The notes beneath the pieces were generated by a model. It saw only the letters and a program-made list of their open reading frames with translations. It had not been told where the DNA came from and did no database searches. A stretch of 36,436 nucleotides of DNA from CAZTDD01 sp964612675 (lineage in GTDB: Bacteria; Hinthialibacterota; Hinthialibacteria; Hinthialibacterales; JAKPRU01). Shown here piece by piece: positions 15,463-23,455 of this stretch (position 1 is its first letter; every line of letters starts with the position of its first letter). The translations under genes were made by a program, and so were the position numbers. The DNA is taken from NCBI GenBank assembly GCA_964612675.1, contig CAZTDD010000069.1, forward strand, positions 1 through 36,436, in the 5' to 3' direction.

Positions 15463-16761
15463 TTGTGACTTACGATGGTCTTGAACCTCTCCCTCCAAGT
15501 CGTTTCCTTCCATTACAACCGGTCCGGCTTTCTCGCCGATCCGAATGGGGATTGTCTGGATCTGCTTCCCGCCGGTGTTTCCAATCACGTTGTCAATCAG
15601 GACCGTCTCGTTGGTTTCCCCATCAATAAAGATCCCTACTCCACTTGCATCGCGCCCGTTGTTCACGATCCGGTTATCCTCAAGCCGGTTCCGATGCCCC
15701 GCCATCGGCTCGCTTTCGTTTCGGAAATAGACACCGTGCTTCAGGTTTCCTTCGATGACGTTGTTTTGAAAGACATTGTCCGAGTCTTTATGGCCGATGG
15801 AGATGCCATGCCGTTCATTGTCTTGAAGGAGATTATTCTCGAACAAACCGAACTGAACCCGCCAGCACAAGAAGAGACCGTCCGCGCCGTTCCGTGCCGA
15901 ACGGCAATCGCGAATAACGGGCCGCTGCGAGCCGCTCCCCGGATGAAGGCCGAGAACTGCGTTCTCCTCAGATATACAACCAATCACTTTCACATCATTC
16001 GACTGCTGAAAACTGATTCCGTCTCCGTTGTAGCGGCGGATCACACAATTCCTGATTGTGGTTCCGAAGCCGCGATACAGGAATATCCCTGCGCCACGGC
16101 ACCCGTTGAGAGAAGGGTTCTCGTCCCGATTGCCGTCAATTGTAAGGTCCTCAATCGTCACACCCTCGGTGTGGTAAACACTAATGACCGGAAAGATCGT
16201 AGCGGCCCAGGCGTTGCGATGGACCATGCAATCCGCATTGAGCGGCTTACTGATAGCGAAGATATTGCCTTTTCGTCCAATGATCGTTCCGACAACGGTG
16301 TGAAAACCACCCGACGAATCGTCCGACACCGCGACCCCGTCGCCGATATCGAAGCCGGTCGGATCGGCGAGTGTAATCTGTTCCTGGCCGTAGTCGCCGT
16401 CTGCAAGGAGTTTGGTCTTGACTCCGGCGGCTTTTCGGAGAATCGTTCGTTCTCCTTGACCGCGGACAGTGACACCGCTGCGGACATGGAGCGAATCGTT
16501 CATCACATACGTCCCGGCGCCGATTTCCACCGTACCGCCGCCGAGAGACGCGATGTAATCGACAGCCGCCTGGAGAGCCCGGTTGTCATTTCCGATGATG
16601 TCGGCGTTTTGCCGGCCAACGGTTATGACGGGTCGCTCATCCATCGGAAGATGCATGGAGTGAGGAAGCTGCCCACGTAAATCCTCCTGCCCTTCGACAG
16701 GCACACTCGCGCCAAACGCAGCTATCGATAAAATCAATACGGTTTGCATTACAGACTTCAT
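15460..16761 (-). CDS. Secreted right-handed parallel beta-helix protein
   Basis: 433 residues with a signal peptide (MKSVMQTVLILSIAAFG, cleavage near VEGQ). A pectate-lyase-like N-terminus (about 55-110: ALQAAVDYI, GGGTVEIGAGTY, GVTVRGQG) leads into many coils of a parallel beta-helix, seen as repeated N-x-I/V and G-I/V-x-F/I steps such as NNVIEGNLKHGVYF and DNRIVNNG. Such proteins are polysaccharide lyases, hydrolases, epimerases or carbohydrate-binding surface proteins. No diagnostic catalytic residues can be chosen from sequence alone. GAGGAGG six bases before the ATG fixes the start. The gene is divergent from the amidohydrolase. Its stop codon lies inside a tandem repeat, so changes in copy number would not alter the protein unless the last unit is affected. 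Confidence 0.75.
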   Translation of the reverse strand: MKSVMQTVLILSIAAFGASVPVEGQEDLRGQLPHSMHLPMDERPVITVGRQNADIIGNDNRALQAAVDYIASLGGGTVEIGAGTYVMNDSLHVRSGVTVRGQGERTILRKAAGVKTKLLADGDYGQEQITLADPTGFDIGDGVAVSDDSSGGFHTVVGTIIGRKGNIFAISKPLNADCMVHRNAWAATIFPVISVYHTEGVTIEDLTIDGNRDENPSLNGCRGAGIFLYRGFGTTIRNCVIRRYNGDGISFQQSNDVKVIGCISEENAVLGLHPGSGSQRPVIRDCRSARNGADGLFLCWRVQFGLFENNLLQDNERHGISIGHKDSDNVFQNNVIEGNLKHGVYFRNESEPMAGHRNRLEDNRIVNNGRDASGVGIFIDGETNETVLIDNVIGNTGGKQIQTIPIRIGEKAGPVVMEGNDLEGEVQDHRKSQ

Positions 16762-16887
16762 CTTCTGCCTCCTCGTTCCCGGGTCGACCGATGGAACCTT
16801 GATCTATTCGTGTTCGGCCTTCATGAATAGAAGACCTAGACAGTGTAGCACAGATGCATACGAGGAGGTCCGAAGGGAGTAGGCCCC

Positions 16888-17697
16888 ATGATCATCGACG
16901 TTCATACTCATGTTTTTCCGGATCATATCGCGGTGGATCTTGTCCCCAAGATGGCCGCAGACGCAGGAATTAAGGAAGCGCTGGACGGACGCGTATTCAG
17001 CCTCTTGGAATCCATGGACGCTGCGGGGGTCGATGTCTCGTGGCTCCAGCCGGTGGCAACGAAACCGACTCAGCTTCAGTCTGTCGCCAAGTGGATGGAA
17101 CAAGTACGGTCCGATCGACTCGTGACGTTTGGGGCGTTCCATCCAGGCTATGAGGATCTCCCCGGCTACATTCGAGATCTTTCCGCACGCGGATTTCCCG
17201 GAATCAAATTCCACCCCGAGTACCAAAAGATCAAGCCGGACGATGAGTCGCTATTTCCGATGTACGAAACGTTAGTGGAAGAGAACATGATGGTTCTCTT
17301 TCACGCCGGTGTCGATATCGAAATCCCCACCCTTCACAGCACGCCGGACCTGTTTGCCCGGTTTATAGAACGGTTCCCGAATTTGAAAATGATTCTGGCG
17401 CACATGGGTGGGTATGAGCAGTGGGAGGATGTAGCACGGGAACTGGCCGGATGCGGGGACGTGGTTTATTTGGACACATCCTATGTGTTGCGGCACATAC
17501 CGGATGATGAGTTTGTCAATCTTGTCCGAGCCCATGGCGTCGACCGTGTGGTATTCGGTACCGATTCTCCATGGGAGAGTCAGCAAAAAGACATCGACCA
17601 CCTGCGTAGTCTTCCGTTTTCAAAGGAGGAATTAGACAAAATCCTTGGCTTGAACGCGAAGAGATTATTGGAAAGCTGTGGAAAAAGCACTGGATAG
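16888..17697 (+). CDS. Amidohydrolase-2 family metal-dependent hydrolase
   Basis: 269 residues forming a complete small TIM-barrel amidohydrolase. Metal ligands are in order: D4-x-H6-x-H8 at the start (MIIDVHTH), H139 (LFHAG), H172 (LAHMGG) and D226 (FGTDSPW). The family includes decarboxylases, lactonases and related hydrolases that use a single divalent metal. The pattern IDxHTH plus GTDSPW is typical of the TatD-like / amidohydrolase-2 branch with unknown physiological substrates. The ATG is preceded by GGGAG at eight bases. It stands alone, divergent from the beta-helix gene and convergent with the DUF72 gene (17 bases between stops), so context gives no substrate. The protein appears cytoplasmic. 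Confidence 0.82.
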   Translation: MIIDVHTHVFPDHIAVDLVPKMAADAGIKEALDGRVFSLLESMDAAGVDVSWLQPVATKPTQLQSVAKWMEQVRSDRLVTFGAFHPGYEDLPGYIRDLSARGFPGIKFHPEYQKIKPDDESLFPMYETLVEENMMVLFHAGVDIEIPTLHSTPDLFARFIERFPNLKMILAHMGGYEQWEDVARELAGCGDVVYLDTSYVLRHIPDDEFVNLVRAHGVDRVVFGTDSPWESQQKDIDHLRSLPFSKEELDKILGLNAKRLLESCGKSTG

Positions 17698-17714
17698 AGA
17701 GATTGTGCTCCCAT

Positions 17715-18497
17715 TCATTCTGTAGAAACGATAGATTCCAGCATTTCCTGTAATTTCAATGCATTACGGACAGCCTGGCCCAGGTGACAATTGTTGAAAA
17801 GAACGTAGATTACTTTTGCCGCCGTTGCCAACTCGTTGATTGTGGTGAGCCATTCTTCAAGTTCTTGATCGGAATAATCATAATCATATCGATCGCCGCC
17901 TTCGCCCCACCAATCGGCCGAGTTCCTGCCATGTAACCGTATGTATCCGATATTCGATGTTAATTGGGGAGTCGGTGGAACCAGTCCCGGGAGTTTCGGT
18001 TCATCCGGTATGCAGTAGGTGATGTTCTCTTTTCGAAGAAAATCGAACACTTTCGGTTTGATCCAGCTGTTGTGCCTGAATTCCACGGCCAGCTCGAGTC
18101 CTTCCAATCGCTCACGCATTTCTCGGAGATAGGATGCGTTCTCTCTGTTTCCTTTGAAAGAGTAAGGAAACTGAGCGAGAACGCCCCGCAATTTGCCTCG
18201 GTCCTGCATAGGTTTTACACACTCGCGAAACTGCGTGAAAATGTCCCGATTCGACCCCCGTGTATGTGTCATTTCGTTATGGGCCTTGATCCAAAAATTG
18301 AAATCTTCCGGTGTCCGGCGCGCAATGTTCTCCATGCTTTTGATGGACGGGAGTTGATAGTAGGTCACATTCAGCTCAAGTGTATTGAAATACTGGGTAT
18401 AAAAGGTCAGCATCTTCCTGTCGGGAAGACTTTCCGGATAAAACGGACCTCTCCAGTCTCTGAAATGATAGCCGGAAGTGGCAATGAGGATGGTCAT
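17715..18497 (-). CDS. DUF72 family protein (YecE-like)
   Basis: 260 residues, full length for the family. DUF72 proteins are TIM-barrel folds of unknown biochemical role. Diagnostic segments are ATSGYHFRDWRG with FYPESL at the N-terminus, YFNTLELNVTYYQLP, FNFWIKAHNEMTH, LAVEFRHNSW at about 140, YIRLHGRN and the late VYVLFNNC-like strand (VIYVLFNNCHLGQAVRNA). No signal peptide. The ATG has no obvious ribosome binding site. An AT-rich stretch precedes it, next to a palindromic repeat cluster. It is convergent with the amidohydrolase gene. Confidence 0.88.
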   Translation of the reverse strand: MTILIATSGYHFRDWRGPFYPESLPDRKMLTFYTQYFNTLELNVTYYQLPSIKSMENIARRTPEDFNFWIKAHNEMTHTRGSNRDIFTQFRECVKPMQDRGKLRGVLAQFPYSFKGNRENASYLREMRERLEGLELAVEFRHNSWIKPKVFDFLRKENITYCIPDEPKLPGLVPPTPQLTSNIGYIRLHGRNSADWWGEGGDRYDYDYSDQELEEWLTTINELATAAKVIYVLFNNCHLGQAVRNALKLQEMLESIVSTE

Positions 18498-18531
18498 TTA
18501 TGAAATATCCGTTCAATATGAATAAAAGAAA

Positions 18532-18700
18532 AGGCAACCCCCTCTGTATCTCCCCCAGACTTGACGCCATCGCAAAAAGTCGTCCGCTGACATTAGAAGT
18601 TCCCCTCTCCCGCCGGGAGAGGGGTAGGGTGAGGGCCGATTCTTGGACTTTTTGCGGTGCCCCCAGACTTTGGGGGAGAAAAACTACTTCTCTCCCGAGT
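18532..18700. repeat. Composite palindromic repeat cluster
   Basis: Contains CGCAAAAAGTC (18571-18581) and its perfect inverse GACTTTTTGCG (18646-18656), which flank a central palindrome CCCCTCTCCC-GCC-GGGAGAGGGG (18602-18624). This makes an 86-base element with 11-bp terminal inverted repeats. It is followed by CCCCCA-GACTT-TGGGGG. About 70 bases (roughly 18565-18635) recur nearly unchanged, in reverse orientation, at about 31827-31890. It lies between dinB and the DUF72 gene. No open frame is supported. Confidence 0.85.
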
Positions 18701-18746
18701 TCACTGCTTCCTTCCAGTGTTCACTGCTTTGACAGATGCCAATCAA

Positions 18747-19937
18747 TTATGATACCACGCGGTTGGCAATAACCGACCCCCACGTAATACACTTTTCTCC
18801 GTAAATATCCTGTAATTTGTCTTTAACAAACGTTATTCGGTCTTTTCTTTCAATCATTCGGTCTCTTATCAAGGTCAACTGTTCGGGCTCGCTGCGATGT
18901 CGTAAATGAGAAACACTTACCCCAAGTAAACGGATTTTCTGAACGCCGTTCCAATTCTCAAAAAATAAACCTGCCGCTACATTGTAAATCATCTCCTCGG
19001 AATCATAGAACGCTTCCAATGTTTTCGCCCGTGTAATCGTCCGAAATCCCTCGAAACGGATTTTGACCTGAACTGTTTTACCTTTCCATCCGTTTTTTCG
19101 CAACCGCCGACTGACCTTCTCGGACAAATGACGCAGTATTCCTATCAATCGCATTCGGTCGCCACTGTCGCGAAACAATGTATATTCGTTTCCCATCGAC
19201 TTTACATCCGCTTCTTGATACGAATAGACCAACGGCGTATCATCCCATCCTCTGCAGGCATTATATAAGTAATTTCCCATCACCCCAAAACAACGGACGA
19301 GCTCGTCGCGCGTAAACCGTCTCAAATCGTAGATAGTCTTCACACCGATCCGTTGCATCGCCATTTGCCCTTTTTTCCCCACTCCCCATAAATCACCGAT
19401 AGGCAGTCGTTGAAATAACGCAGCGATATCTTCCTCTCGAATCACGGCCAGACCATCGGGTTTCTGCAGGTCGGAGCCCAATTTTGCCAGAAGTTTATTC
19501 GACGCAATCCCAATTGAACCGGTCAGTTCATATTGTTCGTATATTCTCATCTTTATCGATTGTGCGACCTTTTCGGCTTCCTCCCAGTCGGGTTTTCCGC
19601 GCAATTCAAAAAAGGCTTCGTCGATACTAAACGGTTCGACAAAGGGAGTATGTTGTTCCAGAATACGAAGGATTCCGGAAGAGATATGAATATATTTATG
19701 AGGATCGCCCTGCACTATCACTGCTTGAGGACATTTCCGAAGCGCCTCTTTGAGCGGCATACCGGATCGAACACCAAACGGTCTGGCTTCATACGAACAT
19801 GTAGAAACCACACTGCGCCCCTCGGGATCTCCCGATACAATTACCGGTTGCCCCTTGAGATAGGGATTCGCTTTTTGTTCCACCGATGCAAAAAAGGCAT
19901 CCATGTCGAGATGGGCGACAATTCGGTTCGGCTTCAT
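18747..19937 (-). CDS. dinB: DNA polymerase IV (Y-family, DinB)
   Basis: About 396 residues. Y-family translesion polymerase that copies damaged DNA with low fidelity. Palm motifs are clear: AHLDMDAFFASVE with metal ligand D11, and SIDEAFFEL with D106 and E107. The finger motif SYEARPFGVRSGM and the thumb helix-hairpin-helix region (LWGVGKKG) are present, followed by the little-finger domain. I chose ATG 19937 because it gives the usual short N-terminus. No strong ribosome binding site is seen, and an in-frame GTG 18 bases earlier is possible. It lies downstream of a DUF6504-like gene in the same direction, behind a probable SOS promoter, with a repeat array in between. The C-terminus has no beta-clamp motif that I can identify with certainty. 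Confidence 0.93.
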   Translation of the reverse strand: MKPNRIVAHLDMDAFFASVEQKANPYLKGQPVIVSGDPEGRSVVSTCSYEARPFGVRSGMPLKEALRKCPQAVIVQGDPHKYIHISSGILRILEQHTPFVEPFSIDEAFFELRGKPDWEEAEKVAQSIKMRIYEQYELTGSIGIASNKLLAKLGSDLQKPDGLAVIREEDIAALFQRLPIGDLWGVGKKGQMAMQRIGVKTIYDLRRFTRDELVRCFGVMGNYLYNACRGWDDTPLVYSYQEADVKSMGNEYTLFRDSGDRMRLIGILRHLSEKVSRRLRKNGWKGKTVQVKIRFEGFRTITRAKTLEAFYDSEEMIYNVAAGLFFENWNGVQKIRLLGVSVSHLRHRSEPEQLTLIRDRMIERKDRITFVKDKLQDIYGEKCITWGSVIANRVVS

Positions 19938-19965
19938 TTTTTCTTGTGTCTTCACTATTCCGAGA

Positions 19966-20362
19966 TGCCCCCTCACCCTACCCCTCTCCCGAGGGGAGAG
20001 GGAACTTCCGATTCCAGCCGCCGACTTTTCGCCACCCCCTCAAAATCCAACGCTTTTCTTCTCCCTCTCCCTCTGGGAGAGGGCCGGGGTGAGGGAATTT
20101 CAAACTTCACGCCTCTTCATACCGCAATTTCCACTCTCCCTCTGAGAAAGGAAACTTCCGATTCCAGCCGCCGACTTTTCGCCACCCCCTCAAAATCCAA
20201 CGCTTTTNNNNNNNNNNNNNNNNNNNNNNNNNNNNNNNNNNNNNNNNNNNNNNNNNNNNNNNNNNNNNNNNNNNNNNNNNNNNNNNNNNNNNNNNNNNNN
20301 NNNNNNNGGGCCGGGGTGAGGGAATTTCAAACTTCACGCCTCTTCATACCGCAATTTCCACT
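19966..20362. repeat. Palindromic repeats with a 150-bp tandem duplication
   Basis: Holds hairpins CCCTCTCCC-GAG-GGGAGAGGG (19982-20002) and CCCTCTCCC-TCT-GGGAGAGGG (20063-20083). A 55-base block at 20003-20057 recurs unchanged at 20153-20207, a period of 150. A second 55-base block at 20081-20135 recurs at 20308-20362, across the run of Ns. The second block includes the last codons (WKLRYEEA and stop) of the DUF6504-like gene, so the duplication copied that gene's 3' end. The sequence after CTTTTTGCG-like words also resembles the repeat family at 18.6 and 31.8 kb. Confidence 0.9.
20208..20307. other. Assembly gap of 100 Ns
   Basis: Exactly 100 undetermined bases between the two blocks of a tandem duplication. 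If the second repeat unit matches the first, the missing sequence would be only 23 bases (equivalent of 20058-20080), so the gap length is probably a scaffolding placeholder. Confidence 0.9.
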
Positions 20363-20645
20363 GCATTGTGCCGCTGTCGAACATCAACTCGTACGGATCG
20401 TCCGTATCGGTCAAAATCGAATAATGATAGCGGCGAAACTTCCCACGCATACTCGCCCACTGACAAGTGATCTTTTGAACTTTGTGTACCTGCCCATCCC
20501 CGGAAATAACCCCTTTCCGGCGTATCCGGAGCGGTTTCACCTGGGGACCGCCGATTTCGGTCGGTCGGATAAATACACAGATAACATCAACATCTTCAAG
20601 TAATTCCGTATACATCGCCGCCCTCGGTAAGCGGTTTTCATCCAT
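20334..20645 (-). CDS. DUF6504-like protein encoded ahead of dinB
   Basis: About 103 residues. The pattern PLRIRRKG, then KVQKITCQW, RRYHYSI, DDPYELMFD and WKLRYEE resembles the small beta-rich DUF6504 domain, which in other bacteria is often encoded with translesion polymerase genes. The assignment rests on this pattern and the neighbour, not on a search. Function is unknown, and a role with DNA polymerase IV is inferred from linkage. Starts: ATG 20645 has AAAAGG eight bases upstream, while ATG 20615 (93 residues) has GAGG six bases upstream. The longer form is given. The gene's final codons lie inside the duplicated repeat block, and a near-complete SOS-type promoter stands just upstream. 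Confidence 0.6.
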   Translation of the reverse strand: MDENRLPRAAMYTELLEDVDVICVFIRPTEIGGPQVKPLRIRRKGVISGDGQVHKVQKITCQWASMRGKFRRYHYSILTDTDDPYELMFDSGTMQWKLRYEEA

Positions 20646-20707
20646 GGACCAAACCTTTTGGATACCGCTATGTTCCGCCAAATCAATTCAGTGAATCGCC
20701 AGTAGAA

Positions 20708-20736
20708 AGAATATTGTACAAATGTTCACTTGTCAA
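20708..20736 (-). promoter_or_regulatory. Promoter with LexA-like box in its spacer
   Basis: Minus strand TTGACA (20736-20731), exactly 17 bases, TATTCT (20713-20708). Inside the spacer lies GAACATTTGTAC (20727-20716), ten of twelve matches to the Gram-positive-type SOS box GAACATATGTTC. A repressor bound there would cover both promoter elements. It drives the DUF6504-like gene and dinB, genes expected to be damage-inducible. Confidence 0.65.
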
Positions 20737-20777
20737 GCCCAAAAGAAAGACTGGACCACAGCCCGAACCCGATCAAA

Positions 20778-22331
20778 TCACTCATCCTTCGCCGCATTTC
20801 GGCCTGCAAGGCGGCCGCTGGTGAAGGCCCACGCAATGTGTAAGCCATGTCCCCAAACAACCATCCCGCCCTGGCCGTTCGAACCGCCTGCATAGAGCCC
20901 CCGAATCACATGGCCTTCCGAATCCAAAACCTGCATATCCTCATTAATACGCAAACCGCCTTCGGTGGTCACAATCCAACTTTTGACCGGACCGAGGGCA
21001 TAAAACGGAGGTTCCTCGAAAACCGGTCCAAAAGATTTCCGTCCGAATGAATCCTCACTTTCCCCTCGAACAGCCTGATTGTATTGGCGAAGAGTTCCCT
21101 CAAAAGTGTCCGGACTCACGCCAATCTGTTCGGCCAAACCGGGCAGTGTAGACGATTCCGTATACACATCGGGGCGAAGCCGTTTGTAATCCTGGATGTA
21201 CGCATACGCGATATCCGGGGCGGTGGAGATAAAATTCGGCCATTCGGAAAACATACTCGCCAAATTCCGATCCAAGATAATATAAGCGATCTTCTCCGGC
21301 TGGTTGGGAATCCCCAGCTCGGGTTGAGCGGTCTCGTCGGTAAATCGTTTCCCTTCCTTGTTGACCAAAATCGCGCCCTTTTCAAACAGGCTCGTTTCCG
21401 GATGCTGCCAGGTCACCAAAAGACGTTTAACCATTCGAGTAAGCACCGATTTGGGTAGAAAACTCATTCCTTTTCCCAAAATCTTGGCGACAACCGGATT
21501 TGCCGGCAGCAGCTGCGCAAATGGAGGCCTTGGCGGTGCGATAAACCGAATTTCAGGACCGTACACGAGATCCATATTCAATAATTCAGCGCCGACTCCC
21601 TCTCCCAACCGATGTCCATCGCCTGTGGCAAGTGGATTGATCCCCTCAACCAGCGCCACCTCACTGGGTAGATAACCTCTCTTGACCTCATAGCCGTTCG
21701 AATAATCCCCGGCGGCAAGAACAATCCCTTTATGTGCGCGAACCGTGAGCTTCGTCCCTCCCCTTTCGGCCTCCAGGCCGACTACAAACCCCTCATCCGA
21801 ACGAAACAAACGGACCGCCGGACAGTTGAGCCAGATTTCCGCACCGAGTTCCAAGATTCTTCTATGGAGAAACGCAACGTAGGCTTTGGCGTTCGGGACA
21901 ACATTGTGCATACGCGGCACACGGTTTGGGGGTTCGGGACTCGGACCGTGAAATTCGAGTCCCAATTCAGTGAGCCATTCGAAGGTCTCGGCGGCGTGCC
22001 GGGCAAAGAAACCGCGAAGGTCCCAGTTATTTTTCACTTCGCGATGCGCGGCGAATTTCCCCATATCTTCATTGTGCCACTCGGGATCGTCCTGGATTCC
22101 AGCCGCTTTCTGCATGGATGTGCAAGCGGCGGTAAACGACCCCACCGCGATGCTCGTGGTTCCACCCAGCTGCTCGTTCTTCTCCAGCAGCAGAACTCTC
22201 GCACCGTTTCTCGCTGCTTCGAGAGCCGCCGCCAGTCCTGTGCCTCCGCCGCCGACTACGACTACGTCCGTCTCATGGTCCCACTGTGATGGAGTGCGAT
22301 TCGGGAATGATCCAGACCGATTTTCATTCAT
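20778..22331 (-). CDS. FAD-dependent dehydrogenase/reductase (FAD_binding_2 family)
   Basis: 517 residues from ATG 22331, chosen because AGAGGG lies five bases upstream. An in-frame ATG at 22352 has no such site. The N-terminus binds FAD: TDVVVVGGGGTGLAAALEAARNG, shown here in parts as VVGGGGTG and LLEKNEQLGGTT. The C-terminus has the usual closing motif GLYAGGSNGQGG and GHGLHIAWAFTSGRLAG. This is the fumarate reductase / 3-ketosteroid dehydrogenase flavoprotein family, which oxidises or reduces carbon-carbon bonds next to carbonyls. The substrate is unknown. No FMN-binding or cytochrome domain is fused, and no signal peptide is present, so it is likely cytoplasmic. It ends the operon with ApbE and a secreted protein (48 bases after apbE). 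Confidence 0.85.
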   Translation of the reverse strand: MNENRSGSFPNRTPSQWDHETDVVVVGGGGTGLAAALEAARNGARVLLLEKNEQLGGTTSIAVGSFTAACTSMQKAAGIQDDPEWHNEDMGKFAAHREVKNNWDLRGFFARHAAETFEWLTELGLEFHGPSPEPPNRVPRMHNVVPNAKAYVAFLHRRILELGAEIWLNCPAVRLFRSDEGFVVGLEAERGGTKLTVRAHKGIVLAAGDYSNGYEVKRGYLPSEVALVEGINPLATGDGHRLGEGVGAELLNMDLVYGPEIRFIAPPRPPFAQLLPANPVVAKILGKGMSFLPKSVLTRMVKRLLVTWQHPETSLFEKGAILVNKEGKRFTDETAQPELGIPNQPEKIAYIILDRNLASMFSEWPNFISTAPDIAYAYIQDYKRLRPDVYTESSTLPGLAEQIGVSPDTFEGTLRQYNQAVRGESEDSFGRKSFGPVFEEPPFYALGPVKSWIVTTEGGLRINEDMQVLDSEGHVIRGLYAGGSNGQGGMVVWGHGLHIAWAFTSGRLAGRNAAKDE

Positions 22332-22379
22332 GTTTTCCCTCTCTTGAGCCATATCATGTTTTGTTCGTTCTTTTCCCGA

Positions 22380-23444
22380 CTAGCGATCCAATTGAATAAT
22401 GGAAACCGGCTCGTCAGCAAAGGGGAATCGAGACGTCGTCACAACAGTTCCGTCCCGTAGTACAACGAGAACCTCGATTCGCTCATCCTTCGGTACCGCT
22501 CCGTTATGATTCTCCGCCAACTCGACGGCCCGAGGTCCGAGCACCACCGCAGCAGTTGCCCAGGCATCCGCCGTAAACGCGTCGCCAGCAACAACCGTCG
22601 AGCAGATCGTTCCCTCTGCAGGGAAGCCGGTCCGAGGATCGATGATATGGTGGTAGGTCTTTCCATCCACAACAAAAAACCGCTCATAGTCGCCGGAAGA
22701 GGCAACCGCCTGGTCGGACACCGGCATTCGTGCGAAATAGTCCTCTTTCCGGGGATGCCGAATCCCAAATATCCAGAACTTACCGGCGCCTTTTCTTCCT
22801 GAAGCGTACAGATCCCCTCCCGTGTTAATCAGAGCGTTCTTGTATCCGCGTGAGCGTAGAAAAGCCTTTCCCCGATCGATGGCATAGCCTTTGATCACAC
22901 CGCCAAGATGAATTTCCGCACTGGCCTCGGTAATGCTCGCCCTTATCGGGGAGAGATGCAGAAAATCCGGATTGCAGAGTGACATCAGGGATTCTATCCT
23001 CGACCGGTCAATCTCGCGATCACCATCTCGTATTTCCTCCCAGTATCGAATCAGGGGACCGGCCATAGGATTGAAGCCACCTTCGGTTTCCTCCATAAGC
23101 TGCTTCACCCACCTGAGAGTTTTGATGAGCTGCGTATTGGTGGTGGATCGTTGTTGATTTAGAAGGGACAGGGCGCTGGATGAATCGTATACGTTCAGCA
23201 AATCGGCTTCCCGTTCCATGTGACGGATGGTCTCTTCTCCAACCGCACGGAGTTCGTCAGCCGATCCCTCAGCGACGATTCGAACTTGTACAGTCGTATA
23301 GAGGGCATAGCGGGTGACCCTGATATCGGAGTTTTCGGGACCTTTTTGCGGCTCCGCGCACACACCCCCGACAAATGTCCACAGAAGGAACAAGCAAACG
23401 GGGGCAGTCCGAAAACCGCCCCCGCAAAAATGTGACTTCGACAT
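22380..23444 (-). CDS. apbE: FAD:protein FMN transferase ApbE
   Basis: 354 residues from ATG 23444, set by GAGG nine bases upstream. ApbE moves FMN from FAD onto a Thr/Ser of extracytoplasmic proteins such as NqrC, RnfG and flavinylated reductases. Family motifs in order: NPMAGPL, GGVIKGYAIDRG, NTGGDLYASG, VASSGDYERFF, YHHIIDPRTGFP and DAFTADAWATAAVVLG, the last containing the conserved metal and flavin residues. The N-terminus (about 1-30) is a signal peptide with a likely cut at VCA-EP. The cysteine lacks a proper lipobox, so a lipoprotein is doubtful. It follows the secreted protein gene by 11 bases, so both are cotranscribed, which makes that protein a candidate substrate. Confidence 0.93.
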   Translation of the reverse strand: MSKSHFCGGGFRTAPVCLFLLWTFVGGVCAEPQKGPENSDIRVTRYALYTTVQVRIVAEGSADELRAVGEETIRHMEREADLLNVYDSSSALSLLNQQRSTTNTQLIKTLRWVKQLMEETEGGFNPMAGPLIRYWEEIRDGDREIDRSRIESLMSLCNPDFLHLSPIRASITEASAEIHLGGVIKGYAIDRGKAFLRSRGYKNALINTGGDLYASGRKGAGKFWIFGIRHPRKEDYFARMPVSDQAVASSGDYERFFVVDGKTYHHIIDPRTGFPAEGTICSTVVAGDAFTADAWATAAVVLGPRAVELAENHNGAVPKDERIEVLVVLRDGTVVTTSRFPFADEPVSIIQLDR

Positions 23445-23455
23445 TCCAACCATCC

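Noticed and set aside
15475..16680. A 401-codon open frame opposite the beta-helix gene
   Set aside because: Antisense shadow of a gene with signal peptide, good ribosome binding site and repeat structure.
23340..23444. ApbE as a lipoprotein
   Set aside because: A cysteine follows the hydrophobic run, but the preceding residues (GGV) do not fit a lipobox; a signal peptidase I site at VCA-EP is better.
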